Source of the DNA: Rhodococcus sp. KBS0724
Lineage (GTDB): Bacteria; Actinomycetota; Actinomycetes; Mycobacteriales; Mycobacteriaceae
Assembly: GCF_005938745.2 (NCBI RefSeq)
Contig: NZ_VCBX02000001.1
Span: forward strand, 577,501-641,500
Reading direction: 5' to 3'
DNA: 64,000 nt
Below the pieces are notes generated by a model. The model searched no databases. It was given only the letters and a program-made list of their open reading frames with translations, and had not been told where the DNA came from. Shown here one piece after another: positions 1 to 11,000 of the stretch. The number at the start of each line of letters is the position of its first letter. Within the stretch, counting starts at the first letter, position 1. Made by a program: the position numbers and the translations under genes.

Positions 1-1206
<1,206 letters not shown>

Positions 1207-1359
1207 AAGAAGCTACGCGTCCACTGTGCGGTATCTGAAACAACACACAGATACCTTGAGAAAACCTTGTTTTCTCCATCCCCCAACACCATTGATTGGT
1301 GTTGACGGGTGGTGAAACCACGGTGATCGACAGGAAAGTTACTGTGACAGTTTCATAGA
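1207..1359 (+). other. 23S-5S internal transcribed spacer with three hairpins
   Basis: The spacer holds three successive perfect inverted repeats. They are GGTATCTG/CAGATACC (1230-1237 and 1248-1255), GAGAAAAC/GTTTTCTC (1258-1265 and 1269-1276) and CAACACC/GGTGTTG (1284-1290 and 1298-1304). They are probably structures in the rRNA precursor; which of them is used in processing cannot be told from sequence. No tRNA lies in the spacer. Confidence 0.7.
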
Positions 1360-1477
1360 GTTACGGCGGTCATAGCGAAGGGGAAACGCCCGGTCCCATT
1401 CCGAACCCGGAAGCTAAGCCCTTCAGCGCCGATGGTACTGCACTCGACAGGGTGTGGGAGAGTAGGACACCGCCGAA
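1360..1477 (+). rRNA. rrf: 5S ribosomal RNA
   Basis: This is a 118-nt 5S rRNA. The conserved core CCCGGTCCCATTCCGAACC lies at about 1389-1407 and the 3' strand GGGAGAGTAGGACACCGCCG at about 1456-1475 pairs back to the 5' TTACGGCGGT. It follows the 23S gene on the same strand with a ~150-nt spacer, the usual rrn order. The ends are set by pairing of the terminal helix and may be off by one or two bases. Confidence 0.96.
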
Positions 1478-1492
1478 CACAATTTACGAGAG

Positions 1493-1521
1493 AGCCCCCC
1501 AACATTGTTGGGGGGCTTTTT
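1493..1521 (+). terminator. Intrinsic terminator of the rRNA operon
   Basis: Perfect 10-bp stem AGCCCCCCAA/TTGGGGGGCT (1493-1502 and 1508-1517) with a 5-nt loop, followed by a run of T. It sits 15 nt after 5S rRNA, as expected for the end of an rrn transcript. Confidence 0.93.
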
Positions 1522-1663
1522 CGTCGTTCCCGGACCCGTTTATCCCCGGGATCGGTTGCCGCCGGCACAAGTGGTCGGGGTGAACGTATCGCTCACCCCG
1601 TTGGACAGGGGCGGCGGTACGTTCACGCGATGCCGGGGCGAGGCATACTCGGCGAACCGGACA

Positions 1664-3058
1664 CTACTTCAGCGCTGATTCCAATGTATCGCAGAGTATT
1701 TCCAGCGCCCGGGGGTACTGAGACGGCGAGGGTTTGCTGTACCCGACAACAATGCCGTCAGAGTCGGGGCAAGGCGAGTCTGGGTGCCGGAACGTGGACA
1801 GCCCTTCAAGGCCGAGGCCGCGTGCGTTTGCGGCAGCCATCACGGCTTTTTCGCTGCCAGGAGGCAATCGAATTACGGCATGAAGTCCCGCGGAGATCCC
1901 CTCGACCCGGACTTCGGGTACTCGCTGCGTCAAGATGGCAACCAGTTGATCGCGGCGTCGTCGGTAGGAAACCCGCATCTTCCGAATGTGACTGTCGAAC
2001 CGCCCGGACTCGATGAAGTCTGCCAGAGCCAGCTGATCGGTTGAGCTGACCCAACGCTCGTACGGCCCCTTGACTGCGAGCACCGGTTCGATCAATCTGT
2101 CCGGCAACACCATCCATCCGATACGAATAGCCGGCGAGAGTGTTTTGCTCACCGTTCCGAGGTACGCGACGTGTTGTGGGGCTATCCCCTGTAGTGCGCC
2201 GACGGGCTTTCTGTCGTAACGGAATTCGCCGTCGTAGTCGTCTTCCAGTATGACTCCGCCAGTGGTCGACGCCCATTCGATGGCAGTTGCCCGCCGTGCG
2301 GGACTGAGGGGTCCGCCGAGTGGAAACTGGTGCGCCGACGTCAGCAGAGTAGCTCCGGCGGCTGTGGATGCGAGTTCGTCTGTGCACGTTCCTGATTCGT
2401 CAACAGAGACAGGGACGGTTCGGATTCCTTCGTCACTGAGCAACTGCCGGTGTAGATGAAGGCAGTAAGCGTCGACTGCAAACGTTCCTCCTAGTGTGCG
2501 AGCCAGGAGCGCGATTCCGTGACCTGAACTGGCGCTGATCACTATTCGGTTCGGGTCTACTCGAACTCCTCTGGTTCGGCCCAGATATCCGGAAAGGGCA
2601 TCGCGAAGTTCGACGCGACCGCGCGGGTCGGCGGCGGCAAACGCGTCGTTGGGAGCTGTGGTCAGGGCTCGTCGAGCAGATGAAATCCAGGCTGAACGCG
2701 GGAAGGCTGATACGTCAGGCGATCCGGGCATCAAGCTGTGTGTGAAGCGCATCGCGGACGGTGCGGGCGCCGCGTCGTTGCGAGAGTTCGCGAGCGAAGC
2801 GACCACAGTTCCGGATCCCTGGCGAGTGACGAGCCATCCGGCCGCAGCGAGTTCGGTGTAGCAGTCGGCCACGGTGTTTCGCGCCAGGCCGAGGTCATGT
2901 GCAAGGGTGCGCGACGGTGGGAGTCTGGTGCCGGGCTTCAAGACACCGCCGTCGATCGCGTCGCGAAGTGCCTGCAGAAGTGCTGCTTTGACGCCGATGC
3001 CCTGCGGTAGTTCTATGTGCAGATCGAAACCGAGATTGGCCCACGAATTCACACACAA
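1664..3058 (-). CDS. MocR/PdxR-type GntR-family regulator with aminotransferase-like domain
   Basis: A 464-residue protein. A winged HTH of the GntR type (about residues 20-85, with the conserved [12 protein letters not shown] turn) is fused to a class I/II aminotransferase fold (about 110-460). The PLP-binding lysine is K305 in GTVSKTLSP and the cofactor-contacting aspartates lie in LEDDYDGEF near 271-279. Length and architecture are standard for MocR regulators, which use PLP as an effector-sensing cofactor. It is divergent from the AhpD-like gene starting at 3103, so that gene is its likely target (inference). The start gives [12 protein letters not shown], close to the usual short N terminus. 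The effector is unknown. Confidence 0.9.
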   Translation of the reverse strand: MCVNSWANLGFDLHIELPQGIGVKAALLQALRDAIDGGVLKPGTRLPPSRTLAHDLGLARNTVADCYTELAAAGWLVTRQGSGTVVASLANSRNDAAPAPSAMRFTHSLMPGSPDVSAFPRSAWISSARRALTTAPNDAFAAADPRGRVELRDALSGYLGRTRGVRVDPNRIVISASSGHGIALLARTLGGTFAVDAYCLHLHRQLLSDEGIRTVPVSVDESGTCTDELASTAAGATLLTSAHQFPLGGPLSPARRATAIEWASTTGGVILEDDYDGEFRYDRKPVGALQGIAPQHVAYLGTVSKTLSPAIRIGWMVLPDRLIEPVLAVKGPYERWVSSTDQLALADFIESGRFDSHIRKMRVSYRRRRDQLVAILTQRVPEVRVEGISAGLHAVIRLPPGSEKAVMAAANARGLGLEGLSTFRHPDSPCPDSDGIVVGYSKPSPSQYPRALEILCDTLESALK

Positions 3059-3089
3059 ATTGAACCATGTTTGAGGGTCATTGCGAGAT

Positions 3090-3103
3090 TATCGTTCTAG
3101 GTA
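3090..3103 (+). promoter_or_regulatory. Possible -10 element of a leaderless promoter for the AhpD-like gene
   Basis: TATCGT at 3090-3095 lies 7 nt before the ATG at 3103, the spacing expected if transcription begins at the start codon. No Shine-Dalgarno sequence precedes that ATG. The -35 region is not clear, so this is a weak call. Confidence 0.3.
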
Positions 3104-3561
3104 TGACAACAACATCAGGACAACGACTCAACATTGCGCAGCTGGCACCCGAGGTTTACAAAGCGATGATCGCACTGGACAGTGCTGCACGTAAGGGGTT
3201 GGATCCCACGCTGGTCGAGTTGGTGCTGACACGTGCGTCGCAGTTGAATCACTGTGCGTGGTGCTTGGACATGCACACACGTGATGCGCGCGAAGCCGGC
3301 GTGACGGAGCAGAAGCTGTACTTGCTGAACGCGTGGGAGGAAGCCCGAGGTCTGTACTCCGACAAGGAGCGCGCAGCTCTCGCGTTGACGGAGGCCGTCA
3401 CAGTTCTCACCGACGGGTTTGTCCCCGATGCCGTCTACAACGAAGCGTCCGAGCACTTTGCCGACGCCGAGCTGGCTCAGCTCATCAGCGTCATCTTGAC
3501 CATCAATGCATGGAATCGCATTGCCGTCACCTCGCGGATGGCGCCGCCTGTCCGGGACTGA
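3103..3561 (+). CDS. Carboxymuconolactone decarboxylase / AhpD-like family protein
   Basis: A 152-residue protein of the CMD/AhpD fold, with the family's redox motif CAWC followed by LDMH (near residues 48-55). That CxxC-x-x-x-H arrangement is what AhpD-type alkylhydroperoxidases use, so a peroxidase or disulfide-related role is likely; the substrate is unknown. An in-frame ATG lies 12 codons upstream at 3067, but MTTTSGQRLNIAQLAPEVYKAM from 3103 matches the usual start of the family. The divergent MocR regulator begins 44 nt away, so PLP- or amine-linked control is plausible. It is followed 26 nt later by the SDR gene and may be cotranscribed. Confidence 0.88.
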   Translation: MTTTSGQRLNIAQLAPEVYKAMIALDSAARKGLDPTLVELVLTRASQLNHCAWCLDMHTRDAREAGVTEQKLYLLNAWEEARGLYSDKERAALALTEAVTVLTDGFVPDAVYNEASEHFADAELAQLISVILTINAWNRIAVTSRMAPPVRD

Positions 3562-3587
3562 CTCCGTCGTTTGGATAGTGTCGCGGC

Positions 3588-4385
3588 ATGGATCTTCGAC
3601 TTTCGGGAAAACGTGCAATTGTTGCGGGCGGTAGCAAGGGGATCGGGCTCGCGATCGCCAGAGGTTTGGCGGCGGAAGGAGTCGATCTCGCGATACTCGC
3701 CCGCACCGAACAGACTGTGACCGGCACTGCCCGAGATCTGGCGTCGGAGTTCGGGATTCGAGCAATCGGTGTGGCCGCCGACACGCGCGACGACGACGCA
3801 GTTCAGGCCGCCGTGCTCGAGGTGGTCGAGAGGATTGGCGGCGTCGACATTCTGGTCAACTCAGCGGCGACGCCATGGAGTGCCGGCAGGCCAACGGATT
3901 TCTGGTCGACAACCGATGATGTCGTGCGGGACGAAGTCGAGGTCAAGGTTCTCGGCTATCTCCGTACAGCCCGGGCAGTTGCGCCGCACATGGTGGCGCA
4001 GGGGTGGGGCCGGATCATCAACATCAGCGGATTGGGCGCGCGTACGGCCACCTCGATTGCACATACGGTACGCAACGTCAGCGTCTCCGCGTTGACGAAG
4101 AACCTGGCCGACGAGTTGGGGCCGAGCGGAATCAACGTGACGGTGGTTCATCCTGGCGTGACTCGGACCGAGCGACTCGATGCGCGGATTGAAGGCGAGA
4201 TGAATCTGACGGGTCGTTCGCTCGCCGAGGTGGAAGCGGGAATTGCCACCAATTCGATTCGCAAGATCATCGACGCGGCCGAGGTGGCTGACGTCGTCAC
4301 GTTCCTGGCGTCGCCGCGCAGTGTCGCGATCACGGGTGATGCGGTGGCCGTCGGCGGCGGTATTCCGGGGCCGGTGTACTACTGA
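3588..4385 (+). CDS. SDR-fold protein lacking the catalytic Tyr/Lys pair
   Basis: 265 residues with a Rossmann dinucleotide motif AGGSKGIG (13-20), an NSA segment (91-93) and the Ser of NISG (S147), so the short-chain dehydrogenase/reductase fold is clear. The classical YxxxK motif should align with H159-T-V-R-N163, leaving His in place of the active-site Tyr and Asn in place of Lys. The downstream ALTKNLADEL helix and the VTVVHPG loop are intact, so this is substitution rather than frameshift. It either uses different chemistry or only binds cofactor or ligand. It is followed by a GntR regulator and an MFS carrier on the same strand, suggesting a small-molecule catabolic or export unit of unknown substrate. 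Confidence 0.88.
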   Translation: MDLRLSGKRAIVAGGSKGIGLAIARGLAAEGVDLAILARTEQTVTGTARDLASEFGIRAIGVAADTRDDDAVQAAVLEVVERIGGVDILVNSAATPWSAGRPTDFWSTTDDVVRDEVEVKVLGYLRTARAVAPHMVAQGWGRIINISGLGARTATSIAHTVRNVSVSALTKNLADELGPSGINVTVVHPGVTRTERLDARIEGEMNLTGRSLAEVEAGIATNSIRKIIDAAEVADVVTFLASPRSVAITGDAVAVGGGIPGPVYY

Positions 4386-4413
4386 CCTGCGCGGAGGAGT
4401 ATAAATACATCTT

Positions 4414-5064
4414 GTGTCTATGTTGCATTCCACGGCGGAGTCGGTATTCCGCGAGGTGAAGGAACTCATCCTGTCCGGCGAGTTGCCCGGTGGTGAGCTC
4501 ATCAGTGAGGGCGAGATCGCCAGTCGGATGGAGTGCAGTCGCACTCCCGTGCGAGAAGCGTTTCTTCGTCTCGAAGCCGAAGGCTGGATGCGCCTGTACC
4601 CGAAGAAGGGCGCGTTGATCGTCCCCGTGGCTGACGGCGAGGCAGAGCATGTGGTCGCGGCGCGGCAACTGGTGGAGACGCAGAGTGTGCGCGTTGTGGC
4701 TGACCGGCCTCAGTCCCGTAGCGGTTTGGTCGCAGCGTTGACCGCGAGTGTGGCTGAGCAGCGTGACATTGCAGATCGTGGTGACGTCGCGGCCTTCAGC
4801 GCCGCCGACGCAGATTTCCACAAGACGATCGTTGCTGCCGGCGGTAATCCTCTGCTCGACACCTTCTACGCGGGTCTGCGTGATCGGCAGCGCCGGATGA
4901 CGGCACGGTCCATCGCGCTCGACCCGGGGAAACTGTCGAGGATTCTCGAAGACCACACCGAACTGATCAGCCTGGTCGAGGCCGGCGACGCCGATGCGTA
5001 CAACGACGCGGTGCTCGCGCATATGCGTCGGGTTCACGGACTCGGACTGCGGGGAGATCTGTGA
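4414..5064 (+). CDS. GntR-family (FadR/FCD subfamily) transcriptional regulator
   Basis: A 216-residue protein with an N-terminal winged HTH (about 8-72; SEGEIASRMECSRTPVREAF is the recognition region) and an all-helical FCD effector domain (about 80-205). FCD domains usually bind carboxylate ligands, often through a metal site; candidate ligands include the His of DADFHK. A GTG at 4414 or the ATG at 4420 could be the start. No strong RBS precedes either, and TATAAA at 4400-4405 would place a transcript start close to the GTG. It overlaps the following MFS gene by one base, so it probably controls that transporter and the upstream SDR gene. Confidence 0.9.
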   Translation: MSMLHSTAESVFREVKELILSGELPGGELISEGEIASRMECSRTPVREAFLRLEAEGWMRLYPKKGALIVPVADGEAEHVVAARQLVETQSVRVVADRPQSRSGLVAALTASVAEQRDIADRGDVAAFSAADADFHKTIVAAGGNPLLDTFYAGLRDRQRRMTARSIALDPGKLSRILEDHTELISLVEAGDADAYNDAVLAHMRRVHGLGLRGDL

Positions 5065-6338
5065 TGAGCGTCGAAACCTTGTTGTCGAACAAGTCCACGG
5101 ACAACCGTTCTGCCCGAGTGTGGCTCATGGTTGCGGCCAGTATGTTCGCAGTTGCCTGGGGCGGAAACGAATTCACGCCGCTGTTGGTGATGTACCGGGT
5201 CGATCACGGCTATTCGCCCGTGATGGTCGACTTCTTCCTCTTTGCCTACGTGGTGGGTATCGTTCCTGCGCTCTTGCTCGGTGGCCCGATGTCCGATCGG
5301 CTGGGTCGGCGCCCGATCATGCTCCCGGCTCCGTTCATCGCGATCGCCGGCTCGACGCTGTTGGCTTTCGGAGCGGATTCGGCGGCTGTTCTGATTGTCG
5401 GTCGTATCCTCTGCGGCATCGCACTGGGTATCGGCATGGCCGTCGGCGGTTCCTGGGTGAAGGAACTATCCTCGGCTCCTTGGGATCCGGACGCTAACGA
5501 AGGCGCGGGCGCCAGACGCGCCGCCATGAGTTTGACCGCTGGTTTTGCGTTGGGCGCGGGCTTCGCCGGTGTGTTGGCGCAATGGGCACCGCTGCCGAGT
5601 GCGCTGGCTTACGTGCTGCATATCGTGATCACTGTGCTTGCAGGCGTTGCCCTGTGGCGGGCACCCGAGACTCGCGCCGCTCAGCCGAAGAACGAGCGTC
5701 GCCGGTTGAGTGACGATTTGAAGATTCCGTCGGCCGGTCATCGCCGATTCCTGTACGTAGTTGTTCCGTTGGCGCCGTGGGTGTTCGGAGCAGCAAGCGT
5801 CGGGTACGCCGTCATCCCCGCGCTGATGACCGGCCATAGCGGCAACGCCCCGGTGGCCTTCTCGGCGTTCCTCTGTGTTGTTGCCCTGGCCTGTGGATTT
5901 GCGATCCAGTCTCTCGGACGCAAGATCGACACGAACAGCAGTGCACGAGGTGCCGTCGTAGCGCTTGTGTTCCTGGTAATCGGAATGGCTGCAGCAGCTT
6001 TAGTGGCGTCGACGCTGACGGTTGCCGTCGCGATTGTTGCCGCTGCGATCCTCGGCTGTGGATACGGAATGGCCTTGGTGTCCGGCCTGCTCGAGATCCA
6101 GCGCATCGCCGGGCCGGACGACCTGGCCGGGCTGACCGCGGTGTTCTACTCGATTACCTACATCGGGTTCGCGGTTCCCGCGGTCTTGGCGATGCTGTCG
6201 GAAAGCATTCCGGCGCTGAGCTATACGGTGACTTTGTTGTTTGGCGCTGTGGCAGCCGCAGCCTGCCTCGTACTTGTACTGTTCAAATCCCGGTCACACC
6301 TCCCGGCGCATGAATCGGATATCGTCAAGGCGGGCTGA
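5064..6338 (+). CDS. MFS transporter
   Basis: About 424 residues with roughly twelve hydrophobic segments and the MFS signature between TM2 and TM3, GGPMSDRLGRRPIM (residues about 73-86). The ATG at 5064 shares one base with the TGA of the GntR gene, indicating translational coupling; a GTG at 5061 would add one residue. Cytoplasmic-membrane secondary transporter. The neighbouring GntR/FCD regulator suggests the substrate is a small organic acid or related compound, but nothing in the sequence identifies it. Confidence 0.9.
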   Translation: MSVETLLSNKSTDNRSARVWLMVAASMFAVAWGGNEFTPLLVMYRVDHGYSPVMVDFFLFAYVVGIVPALLLGGPMSDRLGRRPIMLPAPFIAIAGSTLLAFGADSAAVLIVGRILCGIALGIGMAVGGSWVKELSSAPWDPDANEGAGARRAAMSLTAGFALGAGFAGVLAQWAPLPSALAYVLHIVITVLAGVALWRAPETRAAQPKNERRRLSDDLKIPSAGHRRFLYVVVPLAPWVFGAASVGYAVIPALMTGHSGNAPVAFSAFLCVVALACGFAIQSLGRKIDTNSSARGAVVALVFLVIGMAAAALVASTLTVAVAIVAAAILGCGYGMALVSGLLEIQRIAGPDDLAGLTAVFYSITYIGFAVPAVLAMLSESIPALSYTVTLLFGAVAAAACLVLVLFKSRSHLPAHESDIVKAG

Positions 6339-6368
6339 ACCTGGCCCACGAATCAGGAGGAATGCTCA

Positions 6369-6773
6369 ATGGGGACTTGGGGTTCGGGACCGTTCGAGAA
6401 CGACGCAGCCGGCGACTTACTCTCGGCGATTCGGGCCGGTGAATTCGACATCACCGATTTCACCGGGCACGTCGACGAAGAGTACGTCGAGGTGGAAGAT
6501 TCGCAGGCGGCAATCGCAGTGGCGGAAATTCTTGCAGTGGCGCACGGACTCCTACCGGCCCCACCGCAACTCGAGGGTATCGATGCCGTCGCCTATACCG
6601 AGTCCTTGACGCCAGAGCAGCGGGAGTGGATTCTCGCGACACTCGAACGCACAATTGGCGACCCCGAAACGTCCGAACTCTACGAGCTGTGGGCCGAGAA
6701 CGGTCCGGAGGATGTCGAGGAATGGCGGGCTCCGATCCTGACAAGGCTGGAGAGCCTCAAAACCCTGAGTTGA
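6369..6773 (+). CDS. DUF4259 domain-containing protein
   Basis: A 134-residue acidic protein opening with GTWGSGPFENDAAGDL, the hallmark N terminus of DUF4259. An AGGAGG ribosome-binding site sits 7 nt before the ATG. No catalytic motif, signal peptide or membrane segment is visible. The family has no established function. It lies between the MFS gene and the convergent M1 peptidase gene, whose 3' ends are 6 nt apart. Confidence 0.85.
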   Translation: MGTWGSGPFENDAAGDLLSAIRAGEFDITDFTGHVDEEYVEVEDSQAAIAVAEILAVAHGLLPAPPQLEGIDAVAYTESLTPEQREWILATLERTIGDPETSELYELWAENGPEDVEEWRAPILTRLESLKTLS

Positions 6774-6779
6774 CGCGGC

Positions 6780-8099
6780 TCACGTCCGGCGCGGCAGGGG
6801 TTTCTGATTGAGCCACGCATCCCACAGCGGACGCAGCGGGATGTCGGTGAACCGTGACGCCAGATCGGTGAACTGTTCGGTGCTGACAGTGCTGTGGCGA
6901 TGTTTGGTGGTCCACTGCCGGAGAAGTTCGAAGAACTTGTCGTCTCCGAGAACCCCACGCAGAGTGTGCAGGGTGAGGGCGCCGCGTTTGTAGATTCGAT
7001 CGTCGAACATCAGGGCCGGCCCGGGATTGCAGAGGACGAGATCCTGAGGTTTGCGCATCAGCCCTTGATAGGCGTTAGCAGCAAGGGTTTTGGACGAGGG
7101 CCCTCCCGAGTTTTCGGACCAGATCCATTCCGCGTAACAGGCAAACCCTTCGTGCAGCCAGATGTCGCACCACGCCTCGATAGTGAGGCTGTTGCCGAAC
7201 CATTGGTGCGCCAATTCGTGTGCGACAAGGCGTTCGGATCCGCGTCGGCCGGTGCAGTGATTGGCGCCGAAAATCGAGAGCCCCTGGGCTTCGATGGGAA
7301 TCTCGAGTTCGTCGTCGGTGACCACGGCGGTGTAGTCGGCAAAGGGGTATGGGCCGAACAGTTTTCCGAAGACGTCGAGCATCTGCGGCTGCCGTGAGAA
7401 GTCGACGTCGAACTCGTTGTGCAGTCGAGGCGGGTGAACCGCGAAGATCGGGACCTGGCCAGAGCTGACCTGCCGATGCTCGTACTGCCCGATCTGAATT
7501 GTCGCGAGGTAGGTGGCCATGGGCTCGGTCTGCTCGTACACCCACGTGGTTGCACTGGCGCGGGTTTGCTTACGCACCAATGCGCCGTTGGCGAGTGCGT
7601 AGAACGGAGAATCGGTGGTGATCGAAATGCGGTACGACGCTTTGGAACTGGGATGGTCGTCGCACGGGAACCACGACGCGGCCCCGTTGGGTTGGCTCGC
7701 GACGAGGATTCCTTCGGTGAGTTCTTCCCAGCCGACTTCACCCCAGAGACCTTTGATGGGTTCGGGGTTTCCGGTGTATTGAACGGTGACCGAGAGTGCT
7801 CCGCCGGCGGGGATCTTGGTGCCGGGCGTGATGATCAGCTTGTTGTTCTGACGCGAGTACTTGGCGCCGCGGGCGCCGTTGACCGACACCTTGGACACCT
7901 GCAGGTTCTGGGCAAGGTCGAAGCTGAATTTGGACCGGTTCTCAGTGGTGACAGCGGTGATGACGGCCTTGCCGGCCAGACGGTTGCTGAAAACCTTGTA
8001 GGTCAGTTCCAATTCGTATCGCGATACGCGATATCCGTGGTTGCCGTTCTGCGGCAGGTACGGGTCGATCGGCTCGTCGAGCATCTTGTTCGGCTTCAC
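6780..8099 (-). CDS. M1-family zinc metallopeptidase, coupled to the Pls-like synthetase
   Basis: From the GTG at 8099 the protein is 439 residues. The zinc motif HELAH lies at 294-298 with the third ligand Glu in WLHEGFACYAEW at about 317. The N-terminal beta domain is typical of M1 enzymes, while the usual GAMEN exopeptidase loop reads EAQGL near 270-274. There is no signal peptide. It lacks the large C-terminal helical domain of PepN, as in the short actinobacterial M1 group. The GTG overlaps the TGA of the upstream synthetase as GTGA, so translation is coupled. M1 enzymes are aminopeptidases; here a role in trimming or degrading the polymer made by the synthetase is an attractive inference. 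A longer start (GTG 8135) is possible. Confidence 0.9.
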   Translation of the reverse strand: MKPNKMLDEPIDPYLPQNGNHGYRVSRYELELTYKVFSNRLAGKAVITAVTTENRSKFSFDLAQNLQVSKVSVNGARGAKYSRQNNKLIITPGTKIPAGGALSVTVQYTGNPEPIKGLWGEVGWEELTEGILVASQPNGAASWFPCDDHPSSKASYRISITTDSPFYALANGALVRKQTRASATTWVYEQTEPMATYLATIQIGQYEHRQVSSGQVPIFAVHPPRLHNEFDVDFSRQPQMLDVFGKLFGPYPFADYTAVVTDDELEIPIEAQGLSIFGANHCTGRRGSERLVAHELAHQWFGNSLTIEAWCDIWLHEGFACYAEWIWSENSGGPSSKTLAANAYQGLMRKPQDLVLCNPGPALMFDDRIYKRGALTLHTLRGVLGDDKFFELLRQWTTKHRHSTVSTEQFTDLASRFTDIPLRPLWDAWLNQKPLPRRT

Positions 8100-11000
8100 G
8101 AAGCCGCCCACGGGGCAATAGGGTTGCCCTGCCACCGGGTCGACGGCGGAACGGTGTCACCTCGCATGACCAATGATGCGGGCCCGACGGTTGCGCCTGC
8201 GCCGATTCCGGCTGCGGGTAGCGCGACGCAGTGTGGTCCGAGCGTTGCTCCTGCTCCCAAGGTGACGGTGTCCATGGCCATAATCCGATCATGGAAGAGG
8301 TGAGTTTGCACGACGCACCCCCGTTCGACGGTTGCCCCGTCACCCAAAGTTACGAGATCTGCTTCGGGTAGCCAGTACGACTCGCACCAAACCCCCTTGC
8401 CGATTTTGGCGCCGAGTCCGCGCAAGAAGATGTTCAGTACGGCAGTACCAGTTGCTGCTCGAGCGAACCAGGGCGCCGCGACTGTCTCGACAAAGGCGTC
8501 GGCAACTTCGTTGCGCCAGACGAAGGAACTCCAGAGTGGATGCTCCACCTTCTTGATCTTGCCGACGACAATCCACTTGGCTGCGATGGTGATGGCTCCG
8601 GCAACTGCGCCTGCGATCAGCAGGACAATGCCGCTGAGCAGTGCGGCGAACCAGAACCCGACGGTGCCTGCGAGGGTTTCGAGTGCAAACAGCACACCGA
8701 GACCGATGCCGAAGGTGACCATGACGGGGATCAAGCGGCAGGTCTCCACGATGCCGCGGGCGATCTTGAGGCGCATCGGTGGGTTGAAGGTGCGGGCCGC
8801 GTCGGTGTCGCCGACTGCGCGGCGCAGACGCACGGGCGGGCTGCCGAGCCACGAGGATCCGGACTTCGCCTTTGACGGTGTCGCGGACAACACGGCAACG
8901 AGACCGTTCTTGGGGACGCGTCGACCGGGTGCGGTCATGCCGGAGTTACCGAGGAACGCGCGTTTACCGATCTTTGCCGGTTCGATGTGCATCCAGCCGC
9001 CGCCGAGGCCGTAGCTCGCGACCATGGTGTCGTCGGCGAGGAACGCGCCGTCGGCGACTGTCGTGAACTTGGGAAGCAGGAGCACGGTGGATGCTTCGAC
9101 GTTCTTACCGATCTTGGCACCCAGGAGACGGAGCCACCCCGGCGTCAGCAGGCTGGCGTAGAGGGGGAAGAGGAAGGTTCTGGCGGAGTCGAGTAGTCGC
9201 TCGGTCGCCCACACCTGCCATCCGATGCGGCTGCGGACGGGGTGATAACCGGGGGTCAGACCGATCGCGAGAAGACGTACGGCAACGAGCGTGATGACTG
9301 CGAAGACGAGCAGGCTCAGGATGGTCGCCACCGGAAGCACGATCAGCGATTGGAGGATTGCATCCGTGATGGTCTCGGTGTCGCGAACCCACCAGCCGAT
9401 CAAGGCGATTCCGGCCATCAGCGCAAAGATCGGCATACCGGCCAGGAAGATCGAGGTGACGCCGTACACCGGAACCCAGCCAGGCGCGCGCTTGGGATGT
9501 TCGGATGGCCACGGGTGATTTGCTTTGCCGACCTTGACCGCCGGGGATCCGGCCCACTGCTGGTTCGCTTTCACCCGGCCGAACACCGCAGATCCGGGTT
9601 CGACGACGGCGTCGCGCCCGATACGTGCGCCCGGCAGAAGCGTCGAGCGTGAACCGACGGAAGCGCCGTCACCGATCTTGATCTCGCCGATGTGAATGAC
9701 GTCGCCGTCGATCCAGTGACCGGAGAGGTCGACTTCGGGTTCGACGGAGCAGCCGTCGCCGAGTTCGAGCATGCCGGTGACCGGGGGAAGCGTGTGGAGG
9801 TCGACCCCGTGGCCGATGTCGGCGCCGAGGGCACGTGCGTAGTACAGCATCCACGGTGCACCCGAAAGACTGGCTGCGCCACTGGCTTCGGTGAGTCGCT
9901 GGGCGATCCACAGCCGCATGTGTTCGCTGCCACCGCGCGGGTAGGTGCCAGGCTGCAGGTTTCGTAGCAGCGCTCGGGTGCCGATCACGGCGATCGTCAT
10001 CCGGCCGATCGGCGTGATGAAGACGAGGAAGGCCAACAAAATCCACCACCACGAGACGCTCGGAGCCCAGCGCACATCGGCGAACCAACCGAGGACGTTG
10101 TTCGCGATCGCCAGCCACGTCACCAACTGCAGTCCGGTGAGCGTCGTGAGCGGAACGGTAGCGGCAATCTGCGCCAGTTGGGATTTCAGCGGTGTGGGCT
10201 TGACTATGCGCGGTTCGACGGTTTCAGTGGGCGCTAATTCGTCGAGGTATTCGGCGAGCGATCCCAACCGCGGATGATCGTAGAGTTGCGCGACGGTGAC
10301 CTCGGGAAAGCGTTCGCGTAGTGCCGTCACCAGCTGTGCCGCGGAGAGGGATCCGCCGCCCACTTCGAAGAAATCGTCGTCGAGGCCGGTAATCTGTGCG
10401 CCGAGAATCGAACCCCACAGTCCGGCTACCCAGGCTGCTGTTCCGTCCAGTCCGAGTGCGGCTCCGGCGTCTTCGCCGGCTCCGGGCAGAGGCCAGGGGA
10501 GAGCGTTGCGGTCGACCTTGCCGGAGGTGCGCGTCGGGAGTTCGTCCATCAATGCCAGACGCGGAACGAGCGCGGCCGGCAATTGTTCGCTGAGCGTGGC
10601 GTGTGCGGCCTTGAGGTCGAAATTGGGGTCGGTACTCGCGATGTATCCCACGAGGAGCTGGTTTCCGGCTGCGGTTTTCTTGACCGCGGCCGCAGCGCCA
10701 CTGACACCGGGAAGGTTCTGCAGCGCGTTGTCGACCTCACCGAGTTCGATGCGTCGGCCACCGAGCTTGACCTGATCGTCGGCTCGGCCCTGGAACATGA
10801 GTCCCTCGAGCTCTAGTCGGACGAGGTCGCCGCTGCGGTACGCACGCTCCCAGCCGAGCGACGGCATCGATGCGTACTTCTCGGCGTCTTTTGCCGGGTC
10901 GAGATAGCGGGCGAGGCCGACGCCACCGATTACCAGTTCGCCCACCTCCCCGACTGCGACGGGGTTGTTCTGGGCGTCGACGACGGCAAGGTCCCAGCCG

